A stretch of 64,000 bases of DNA from Pelagicoccus mobilis (GTDB lineage: Bacteria > Verrucomicrobiota > Verrucomicrobiia > Opitutales > Opitutaceae): assembly GCF_016595505.1 (NCBI RefSeq), contig NZ_JAENIL010000009.1, positions 91,592-155,591 on the forward strand. Reading direction: 5' to 3'. The notes beneath the pieces are model-generated. The model was given only the letters and a program-made list of their open reading frames with translations, searched no databases and was not told the DNA's origin. Positions 34,267-42,900 of the stretch are shown one piece after another. Made by a program: the position numbers and the translations under genes. Numbering within the stretch: position 1 is the stretch's first letter; each line of letters starts with the position of its first letter.

Positions 34267-35712
34267 CTACTTCTTCTTGCCCTTTTTCTTCCTACTTTTT
34301 GACGCGTCTTCGCCGACGCGCTTGTTTGGGTTGGACTCCAGTACTTTGGCCAAACGTGCAGCGATTTCTGGATACTCATCGATCACGTTTTTAGATTCGC
34401 CGATGTCGTCTTTCAGGTTGTAGAGTGTCGGGCCTTTGTGACTCCGAGCGGTTCCCTTCACCTTAAACTGCTCTCTTGCGTGGTATTTCCAGTCCCCGTG
34501 CCGCACTGCGCTTTGGTTGTAGAAAAAGTACTCGTGCGGCGATTCCGCTCCAGGCTGATTCGTTAGCAGGTCGATGATGTCTTTTCCATCCAAGGCTTGG
34601 ACAGTTGGTAAAGCCGCTCCTGTGATTGCCGCGAGAGTAGGCATCAGGTCCATAGTCGTAGCCAACTCGTCGCACACTGTTCCCGCAGGAATACGCGTCG
34701 GCCATTTCATGATGCACGGTACACGCTGCCCGCCTTCGAAGGTGGTCATCTTTCCTTCGAACAAGGGATAAGCGCTTCCGCCGTTTTCTTTGTGAATCAG
34801 CCAAGGCCCATTGTCCGAGGTGAAGATTACCAGAGTGTTGTCCTCGATACCAAGCACCTTCAGATGATCTAGGATTCGTCCCGTATTGAAATCGATTTCC
34901 TCGATCACATCGCCATAAAGGCCTCTCTCGCTCTTCCCTTCAAATTCGGGCGAAACATACAAAGGAATGTGCGGCATCGAATGGGCCAAGTAGAGAAAGA
35001 ACGGCTTCTCCTCCTTCACGCTTTCGGAGATGAATGCAATGCCCTCGTCGGTGAAGCGTCGAGTGATCGTCGTTTGATCCGCCGGAAACTCGATACACTC
35101 TTCATCACGCATGAGCGGCACCTTGTTTTTCATCGATATCGGATTAAACCCGTTGCGCAACTTGCCGGCGAACGCTTCCTTCAAGGTTTCGTGGCTCTGT
35201 CCTTCGAGGAATAAGCAGTCATCCGCATACTTCATATTGGATGCGGGAAACATGTCGTTACTGTAGGGAATTCCGTAATACGAATCGAAGCCTTGGTTTG
35301 TTGGCAGATATTTCAGCTCGTCACCGAGGTGCCACTTACCTACCGCAGCGGTATTGTAGCCCACTGTCTTCAAGACTTCCGCCATCGTCACGTGCTCGGG
35401 TTCAAGCCCGCCTTTGCCACGATCCGGGAAATAGACGCTCGGCACGCCCACGCGGTTCGGATAACACCCCGTCAACAACGCTGCTCGTGAGGGCGAGCAA
35501 ACCGAAGAAGCCACCATGAAACTCGTGAACTTCATACCTTCCGCAGCCATCTGATCGACTCGCGGCGTCTTTATATCCGGCGAACCGTAACAACCAAGGT
35601 CCTGATAGCCCTGGTCATCATTAAAGATGATTACGATGTTCGGTTGTTTTGCTTCCGCAAAAGTCAGGGTAGCGATTGCCGCTACGCATATCATTATCAG
35701 CGTCTTCTTCAT
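34267..35712 (-). CDS. Secreted S1 sulfatase with K/R-rich C-terminal tail
   Basis: A 481-residue arylsulfatase A-like protein. Start set at the ATG at 35712 (behind AGAAGAAAG), which begins directly at a signal peptide MKKTLIMICVAA; a start at 35760 would add 16 polar residues before it. D32/D33 (NDDQGYQD), C72 in C-S-P-S-R, GKWHLGDE and TSDNGPW are present. The protein ends in a short, dense basic tail (NKRV, then KSRKKKGKKK). It is close in sequence to the sulfatase at 28223, and the two may be paralogues. Confidence 0.93.
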   Translation of the reverse strand: MKKTLIMICVAAIATLTFAEAKQPNIVIIFNDDQGYQDLGCYGSPDIKTPRVDQMAAEGMKFTSFMVASSVCSPSRAALLTGCYPNRVGVPSVYFPDRGKGGLEPEHVTMAEVLKTVGYNTAAVGKWHLGDELKYLPTNQGFDSYYGIPYSNDMFPASNMKYADDCLFLEGQSHETLKEAFAGKLRNGFNPISMKNKVPLMRDEECIEFPADQTTITRRFTDEGIAFISESVKEEKPFFLYLAHSMPHIPLYVSPEFEGKSERGLYGDVIEEIDFNTGRILDHLKVLGIEDNTLVIFTSDNGPWLIHKENGGSAYPLFEGKMTTFEGGQRVPCIMKWPTRIPAGTVCDELATTMDLMPTLAAITGAALPTVQALDGKDIIDLLTNQPGAESPHEYFFYNQSAVRHGDWKYHAREQFKVKGTARSHKGPTLYNLKDDIGESKNVIDEYPEIAARLAKVLESNPNKRVGEDASKSRKKKGKKK

Positions 35713-35774
35713 CTTTCTTCTAAAACCTGAAATTTTATCGTACCTACGCATCGGATACATACGCCTTGCTTCGG

Positions 35775-37508
35775 TTACTTCTTATCCCTTTTCGCCTTCC
35801 TGGCCTGTCGCTCTGCCTTCTTCGACGTGTCATCCGATTCGACACCCTTCCTCTTGTTCTTTTTCTTCTTCGCCTGGCTCTGTTTTTTAATGTCGCCGTC
35901 GAACTGGCTCATGTAATTACGCATGGCCTCGAGGATATCGTCGTACGAACCCGCTGGGATTGCATTGCCACCGGGGATGAACTCACCGAACGGACGGTCG
36001 GGAAAGCGCTTGAGCTCCTGAACGAGCAGTTGCTTCATCTCTTCGAGCTTTCCGCTAAACTCGGGATTGGAGGCAAGATTGTTGGTCTCCTCCGGATTGG
36101 AAGCGATGCTATAGAGCTGGTCATAGCTCATGCTTTCGGGGTTGCCACGCCCGCGTGAAATCCCGCCGCTCAAACCGGTGAGCGTCCTCTCAATCGAGCG
36201 TTCGTTCTGGCGCATCTCCTCTACCTGATCCTTTGTGAAACGCAGGGCCATGTAGCTCCACTCCTTGGTACGCACGGCACGCGAAGCCCCCATCTCGGCA
36301 TAAACATAGTCGCGCACATCCGCTTGGGGATTCTCAAAAATAGGAGTCAAACTCACCCCGTCCATCTTATATCCATCCGGCACCTTCGCTCCGGCAACAT
36401 CAAACCAGGTCGGCACGAAGTCGGTATTCTGAATGAGCGAGTCGCTCTGAACGCCCTGCGGCATGCCATTCGGCCAACGCATGATGCAAGGCACCTCGGT
36501 ACCGCGCTGGCGATAGAGCGATCCTTTTCGATTTGAACCGTGATCGGCAACAAAGAGGACAATCGTATTGTCGGCGATTCCCAGTTCATCGAGCTTGTCG
36601 AGCACCAGACCGAGGCTATCATCCATCCAAAGATAGCCCGCCTCGTTTGATGTTAGCCCGGCTTCCGTGATGCGCTCCATAACGCTGTCGCGATCCATCA
36701 AGCCGATGGGCTCCTTGAGAATCCCTTCGTTAGTAACCAATGGTTTGCTGAGCGATCGATGCCACTCGCTATTGGGACCATGCAGCAATGTGGTGCCGTA
36801 GTGGAGATAGAACGGGCCGTCCTTGTGCTCCTCGATAAACTCTAGCGCGGCAGAGACCGTCCATTCCGGGTTATGACCCTTAAAGGGTGCTTTCATGTTG
36901 CCCCAATAGATGTTTTTCGCCCAGGTGAACCCCTGCTCCTTTAGCATCTCGCGATGGATCTTTTCGTTCTCAAACTGCTTGCGGTTGATCTCCTCCGACC
37001 AAGAGGCGTTTTTCGGGATAGCGTGAAGACCGTACTCTTCCCGAAGCTCTGGCGAGTGATTCTCCTCGCCGCCCGCATGGTACTTTCCAATAAAGCCAGT
37101 AGCGTATCCATTTTCTGACAACACCCGCCCCACATTCATGTGGTCTTTCTCCAAAGCCACATTGAAGGCCGGCAGTCCCTGTGTTCCCTTTGGAAATTCG
37201 GAAAGGTATGCAGATGAGTACGATGAGCCCGCATAACGGCCGGTCAGGCACGTATAGCGAGAAGGCGTGCAGACTGTACTCGTCATGTAGGCGTTGTGAA
37301 ATGTCACCCCTTCGTTCGCCAGCCGATCCAAATTCGGCGTCAGCACATTGCCACCATAAACGCTCGTCTCCGGCTTATCATAGTCGTCCACGAGAAAAAA
37401 GATGATGTTGGGCTTTTGCGTATTCTTGGCGATGGCCGCCTGCCCACCAAATGCCAAGGCGGCCAGAACAGTAGCACCGACCATTTTAATAAAGCTTCTT
37501 AGGTTCAT
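35775..37508 (-). CDS. Secreted S1 sulfatase with long K/R-rich C-terminal tail
   Basis: A 577-residue sulfatase with signal peptide (to about 28). D41/D42 (VDDYDKPE), C80 in C-T-P-S-R, the GKYHAGGE variant of the GKWH block and VADHGS are present. It resembles the sulfatase at 12664 over the core (shared FPKG segment after the signature and RPFGEF near the core's end), but adds some 75 residues: a helical stretch and a basic tail (KKQSQAKKKKNKRKG, then KKAERQARKAKRDKK). It is the first of eight same-strand genes running down to 25024. Confidence 0.93.
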   Translation of the reverse strand: MNLRSFIKMVGATVLAALAFGGQAAIAKNTQKPNIIFFLVDDYDKPETSVYGGNVLTPNLDRLANEGVTFHNAYMTSTVCTPSRYTCLTGRYAGSSYSSAYLSEFPKGTQGLPAFNVALEKDHMNVGRVLSENGYATGFIGKYHAGGEENHSPELREEYGLHAIPKNASWSEEINRKQFENEKIHREMLKEQGFTWAKNIYWGNMKAPFKGHNPEWTVSAALEFIEEHKDGPFYLHYGTTLLHGPNSEWHRSLSKPLVTNEGILKEPIGLMDRDSVMERITEAGLTSNEAGYLWMDDSLGLVLDKLDELGIADNTIVLFVADHGSNRKGSLYRQRGTEVPCIMRWPNGMPQGVQSDSLIQNTDFVPTWFDVAGAKVPDGYKMDGVSLTPIFENPQADVRDYVYAEMGASRAVRTKEWSYMALRFTKDQVEEMRQNERSIERTLTGLSGGISRGRGNPESMSYDQLYSIASNPEETNNLASNPEFSGKLEEMKQLLVQELKRFPDRPFGEFIPGGNAIPAGSYDDILEAMRNYMSQFDGDIKKQSQAKKKKNKRKGVESDDTSKKAERQARKAKRDKK

Positions 37509-37654
37509 TCTTTTATAGGATTAAACTAGGACCTGAACAGCCTAGCCAGCAACGCCTACCTGGCGTCACCTAATTTCGGATACAATCAATCAATACTTCA
37601 GACTCGGCTGAGAAACAGCCTAGCGGGGGATTTTGGGGCGTCTATCGCTGGGAG

Positions 37655-39136
37655 TCATTTAACAGTCTCTGAGTTCTGGTAAATGGAACGAATATTCTCA
37701 GCGGTGAGCGCGTGGTCAAAAAGGGCAAATTCATCGATGCGTCCGTGCCAAAAATGGTCAGCGGTACTCTTTCTATTGTTTGATTTCGCTCCGATGAATA
37801 GAGAGGGAATATCGGTTTCTCCAATTGAGCCGCAAGGGATGGAGCTAATCTCCTCTCCATTTAGGTAAAGGCGAAGATCGGTCCCATCAGCGGAGAATGC
37901 GATGTGCTGCCATTCGGAAAGCGGGAACGGAGAATCGGAATGAACCTCTTGCTTTTCCCCCGAGCTATCGACGACCTGAAGGCGGAGCTTTCCCGTATCA
38001 CGCAAGAGAGACAACTGAAACTGCCCCATCTTATCTTCAGTCGCATTGGACGCGATCGTGGCACGTCGCGGACGACTCTCAGCAAACACCCAAAAGGACC
38101 CACTGAGCGAGCCGGTCGATTTCGGGTAGTCGGGCACACGAACATAAGCGCCGTCCTTCGGACCTTCGAAACGAGTCGAACTTCCCATTTTGCCAGGGGC
38201 AAAGGGCGGACGCTCCGCGCCGCGATCAATCAACTCTCCGTGTGCATCGCCTACTCTATCGCGCAGGGTGATGCCGTTTTTCGGGACGCCCATCCGGAAG
38301 TAAAGGGAGGGTTCAAGTTTACGAATTGTGCGGACAAGATCTTGGGATGGCTCACGAAGCGACCTGAGAAAGCGGTCATTGTCCAGCGGGATCCCCATGG
38401 GAACATCCGAATCGAGCTCCATGCGCGTGGCGTCGCTCGTCTCGAGGTGGACTGAATCAGCTTCAGATGATTTAGGCTGAACTTCGACTTCGCCCTTAAA
38501 GACATGAATCTCGCTGGACTGATCGTTACCAACCTCGACAGCAAACTCAGTTCCATGGTCGATAATGTCAGCTGCGGGGGTTTCAACGAGGAACCCGATT
38601 CCGGCAGGAGGGACGGTTGCAGCAATCCGACCGTGATGCAGCATTACATGCATTTCGGAATCGAGCTGGAACCGAGCCGGAGCTTCAATGATCAGTTCGA
38701 CTCCCGTCTGGAACACGATCGCGGCGATACCTGAAGAAAGCTCGTAGTCACCGGTCAGCAGTGTGGGCTCTTCAATGTCCAACTCTCTACCGTGATAGGA
38801 AAGGATAGCCCTTGGGGAATCCGTCAGCTGGGCAACCGGTACCCCCGAAACGGGAGGATTGGTGAAATAAAAGAGCCCAACACACAGAGCGAGCACCGCG
38901 GCGATTGGCAGGAGGACCTTCAACAATGGAAACGAGACGGGCGTCTCAGAAGCTGGTTCTCCATGAACGCTCTTAGCCCACTCCGAGAGATGGCTGTGCA
39001 TGTGGGACCGCTCTGCGAAACGGGCCGCATTCTCCGGCGACTCAAGAACCCACGCGTTCAACTCAGCGAGAGTGGTCTCGTCAATATCACCATCGAGCCA
39101 TGCATCGATGAGCTTGTCGTAGTCCTTGTCGTTCAC
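37655..39136 (-). CDS. FecR-like anti-sigma factor with C-terminal LamG domain
   Basis: A 493-residue membrane protein. I place the start at the GTG at 39136: it overlaps the sigma-factor stop as GTGA and follows GGAGG, giving translational coupling; an ATG at 39166 is possible but lies inside the sigma gene. Counted from 39166: an acidic N-terminal anti-sigma region (12-65, DKLIDAWLDGDIDE), one transmembrane helix (about 80-101), a FecR domain (about 105-255, with VETPAADIIDHGTEFAVEV), then a LamG/concanavalin-like domain (about 330-495, with SGSFWVFAES and WHGRIDEFALFDHAL). LamG domains often bind glycans, so the periplasmic end may sense polysaccharide and release the sigma factor. Confidence 0.9.
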   Translation of the reverse strand: MNDKDYDKLIDAWLDGDIDETTLAELNAWVLESPENAARFAERSHMHSHLSEWAKSVHGEPASETPVSFPLLKVLLPIAAVLALCVGLFYFTNPPVSGVPVAQLTDSPRAILSYHGRELDIEEPTLLTGDYELSSGIAAIVFQTGVELIIEAPARFQLDSEMHVMLHHGRIAATVPPAGIGFLVETPAADIIDHGTEFAVEVGNDQSSEIHVFKGEVEVQPKSSEADSVHLETSDATRMELDSDVPMGIPLDNDRFLRSLREPSQDLVRTIRKLEPSLYFRMGVPKNGITLRDRVGDAHGELIDRGAERPPFAPGKMGSSTRFEGPKDGAYVRVPDYPKSTGSLSGSFWVFAESRPRRATIASNATEDKMGQFQLSLLRDTGKLRLQVVDSSGEKQEVHSDSPFPLSEWQHIAFSADGTDLRLYLNGEEISSIPCGSIGETDIPSLFIGAKSNNRKSTADHFWHGRIDEFALFDHALTAENIRSIYQNSETVK

Positions 39137-39657
39137 GCGCCGACCTCCATTCGCTTGCGAATGCAATCCCGCAAACCGTTACGAGCTCTGTTCAATCGAA
39201 CAGAAACGGAGTTGGAAGTGGTTCCCAGTTTCGCCGCAATGGCGGCTGGTTTCAAATTTTCCAGATAACGAAGGATGAGGAGCTTCTCCGTGGCGGGTGG
39301 AGCTTTCTTGATGCACTGATCGATGGCTCGACCGACTTCCTTCCAATCGTCGAATCGTTCTGTGAATGAGAAGTGGATCGCCTCGATGGCATCCACCTCT
39401 AAAAGCATCGCATTTTTCATCTGGGCCCGCCGCCATTCCATCACCTTGTATTTGGCTATTCCCATAGCCCATGGACCAAAAGGACGAGAAGAATCATACT
39501 CATCAAAACGCATTGAAACCTGACGAGCCGTCTCCTGCAGTATGTCTTCCGCATCAGCGAGCTGAGGCGTTACCGAGCGAATGAACGCCATCACCGAAGG
39601 CTGGGCTTGAGTCCAGAGCAACGTGAATTCGGTGAGCTTGTTGTGGGAAGAGTCCAA
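39133..39657 (-). CDS. ECF RNA polymerase sigma factor
   Basis: A 174-residue ECF sigma factor of the kind called Rhodopirellula/Verrucomicrobium family. It appears to start at TTG (39657); the N-terminal run EFTLLWTQAQPSVMAFI is typical. Region 2 spans about 10-78 (DAEDILQETA, FGPWAMGIAKYK), region 4 about 110-165 with a helix-turn-helix at AAIAAKLGTTSNSVSVRLNR. It overlaps the FecR-LamG gene by 4 nt. A two-block promoter-like motif ends 25 nt before the start codon, and four more copies stand before the giant secreted proteins nearby, suggesting autoregulation plus control of those genes. Confidence 0.92.
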   Translation of the reverse strand: MDSSHNKLTEFTLLWTQAQPSVMAFIRSVTPQLADAEDILQETARQVSMRFDEYDSSRPFGPWAMGIAKYKVMEWRRAQMKNAMLLEVDAIEAIHFSFTERFDDWKEVGRAIDQCIKKAPPATEKLLILRYLENLKPAAIAAKLGTTSNSVSVRLNRARNGLRDCIRKRMEVGA

Positions 39658-39682
39658 GGGTTAATAGAGGTTCTTTAGCTTA

Positions 39683-39714
39683 CTTAGGCACGGAGTGTTG
39701 GTTTTCTTAACAGG
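39683..39714 (-). promoter_or_regulatory. Candidate ECF sigma promoter, site A (sigma gene)
   Basis: Read on the minus strand: CCTGTTAAGAAAA, 14 nt, CTAAGTAAG. It ends 25 nt before the sigma start. The same two blocks occur at sites B to E with the same or one-base-shorter spacing. Confidence 0.65.
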
Positions 39715-39962
39715 AATCGATAAAAAGTTAGGAGTATGAGTCGGGATCGTTTTCCAGATGTTGAGAATACGATTATTTGGGAGGCCTAGCACCTCCTTCC
39801 TACTACTCCATTCATGAGGGAGCGCTTACGGTGAATACCCAGAAAACCCAAACTTCGCAAATCGCAGGGATACTGTTCACACACCTCCTAGCTTCCTACC
39901 GCAACATTGGGCGAATTTGGGCGTTCCAAGCTTGGCGTGATCCCCCCGCACAGCATGTAGAA
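39715..39962. other. Intergenic stretch without recognised features
   Basis: Between the sigma promoter and the stop of the giant protein at 39963 I see no convincing gene, hairpin terminator or repeat. Confidence 0.5.
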
Positions 39963-42900
39963 TCACTCCGATGCGTATATAAGGAAGAAGAGCTTTCCGT
40001 TCGGTAGCGAGCTTATGGCAGTGTTGTAACGGACCTGTATGCGCTCTCTGCCGCTTCCATCTCCTAGGTCGGTGGGACCTGATACAACCGTGTAATCTAA
40101 AGCGCTAGCCCCCTCCTCGCTTGAAGTCCATTCGCTGAGGTCATCCGACGTTTTCAAGGTGTAAGTGATGTCGCCTCCATTTCCAGTATGCGCAACTCTA
40201 CGCACGTAGGTAATCACAGGGTAGCCGCCTACGATAGCAACCGTCGGTATGTTCGCATTCGAACTGCTCTTCGGATCCATGCCGAAGTAGTATTCATATT
40301 CGTTGGCGTAGCCGTCTTTGTCTTTATCAAAGTCTCCATCCCCCTCGCCTACAGAGAGTTCCGTTCCGTTGAAATTCGAAGTCTGCCAAACGGCATAATC
40401 AGCAGACACTATAATCGCTATTCTGGAGCTCGCTGGGCTTTGGACCGCTACACCAAACGCATTGCCCATAGCCGCAACTGGAATCACTTCGAAGAAGAGG
40501 TAGTTGCCGGCATCAGCAGCTTGCACGACATAATCTGTATTCGTCGCGCCCGCTATCGCCGCGTCTCCCCCATCGAAAAGAGCGTCTGCAGAGCGGTACC
40601 ACTGGAAGGTACTCGCGCCTTCCGGGTCGGCGTCCGCGTCGTTATAGCTGTAGGAGCCGCTAAGCGTATCTCCTTCGTTGTTCGTGCCGCTGATCGAGAC
40701 CCCTGTGGCTGTGGGCGCTGCGTTAACAGTCACGTTGATGTTTAGCGTGGCGGTACTTGTAAGCGTTCCATCACTGACTTGCACTGTGAATGCCTTCTCA
40801 CCGATATCCGCATCACCCGGTTCGCCTCCCAGCGTGCCGTCGGGAGCGACTGTCAGCCAATCGGGTCCACTGACCACGGTGAAGGTCAGCGTGTCGTCAA
40901 GGTCGGGATCCGTGGCATCCGTACCGATGGTTCCGCCTGCGTAGACAGCGCCGATTACAGCATCGGGTCTGCTGATGGGGTCTACGGTGAAGTAAGGTGG
41001 ACTATTGAACGCTCCGAGCGAGCAGTAGGTTTCATCTTCCTGCACCTGTACCGTAAGAATGGTTACATTAGCCGTAGTGGGAATTTCGATTCGAATATCT
41101 CCGCCGTTCAAACTCCCGTTGAAGGCCATATCATCCAGGTTCGCGCTAGTACTCGTCCACTCGCCTTGGTTTTTTCCAGCCAAGTCGACTGTCGCCGCCA
41201 ACACTTCACCCCCAGCGCCGTCATAATAGACCTTCATATCGCCAGTCGCTCCTGGTTCGATAAAGTAGGCCATTCGAAATTTGCCGTCTAGGTTCTGCCC
41301 CACGAAGTCGCTCGAGGTCACATCCAAGTAAAGCCGACGCAAGCCTCCTTCATCCGTGGGTTCGCGCCCTGCAAAGTGCAAAGTCTTTCCCGTTTCTTTC
41401 CACTCTTCCTGCAGAATCTTAACGATATTCCCAGAGTCATCAGTAGGCAGGACCGTCATCCCGGACGCTTCGATATCTTGAAACAAACCTACGTAAACGG
41501 TACGGCCATAGTTGGATACAATATTTTTTGAATACATCTCCGGGATTCGCGTTTCATCCTGCGCGGTGAACCCGTCATCAAAGTAGCAGCCCTGCAGATC
41601 GAATGTCCCCTCTCCGCTCAAGGGCATGATCTCCGGAAGGTAGGCGCAGCTCATATTGAAGCTCGCCCCGTCAGCGACATAGAATCCCGACCAAATCAGC
41701 TGCTGGTCGAAGCGCGTCCCCTGCAGCTCAAGCTGCCCGTTGTTAACGTAGCCTTCCATCTCAGCCTTGGAGTCCATCACGCAGGCATAACCAACGACCT
41801 TGCCGGCGCTTTCGTAGTTCAACTCAAATTGGTATTTTCGAACTTTAGACGACTCATCCCCCGCTCGGTTGATTTTGAACTGGGAGTTGATGATATCGAA
41901 ATCTCCCTCCATCGCATCGATGCGGTAGCCGCGATTCGATCCTTCTCCGCCGTTATTGATCGTAAGGACTCCATTGGAGGATTTGCCGTTCTCTTCAATG
42001 CCGTGGAAGAAATAGTGATTCTCACGCGTAAAGCATGCCATCATCACGAGGTCGGTGGCATCGCCCACTTCAAGCTGCTTCATGTTCGACATGGTGTAGG
42101 CGTTCACATCGCTGCCGTCGGGGTCATAGAAATTCTTCAAGTCATTGGCCAGAAAGGTCCAGAACCCCTTGCCTTGACCGAGGTAGATACGCACGCCGGT
42201 AGACCCTGCCCCCACTTTATATGTAGTCTGTAGCGAATTCGCGAATACACGTTCAATCCAAGCGTTGTCGCAGCGATTCGTGGCGAGATCGATCATATTG
42301 GCCACATTGTGACACGCCACATTTTTGATATAAATATTGCTGCCCGCGCCACGCACCAAAAATGGGAAGTCGATGGCAGGGATCACCTGATTGGGATAAT
42401 AGAAGGCCAGACCATTGAGTCCTGAATCCGCCTCCATTGTAATGAAAGGCGTACCGGCGGCATTGCCTTGATCGTTGCTCACGAAGATAAGCGGTGCGAC
42501 TTCATCCGTCTCCGGGTCATGGCTGCCCTCAAAGGTACCGCGCAGCTCTACATCGGAAGGAATCGTCAACGTACCAGGGACATCATACCAGCCTGGAGGA
42601 ACCATAACGATGCCTCCCCCCGCCGCGCCTGCGGCATCCAATGCGGCCTGAAAGGCAGCGGTATTGTCGGTTGGCGACAGATTGCCGGAGCTCATATCCG
42701 CAATCGCTCCGTATTCAGTCACGTCATACAGAACCTGATTGCCTGGTTTCAAATCCTGAGGACGCGCATTGAATTCGTCCCAAGTGAAAGTCGGTTTCGT
42801 CTTATAAAGCAGCGGCGTATGGCTGATTTTTACGCAAGCTCCCGAGCTGGCGTCGTTTATATCTTCCGCATTGCCGTCGAATCGATTGCCGAGAAGAGTG

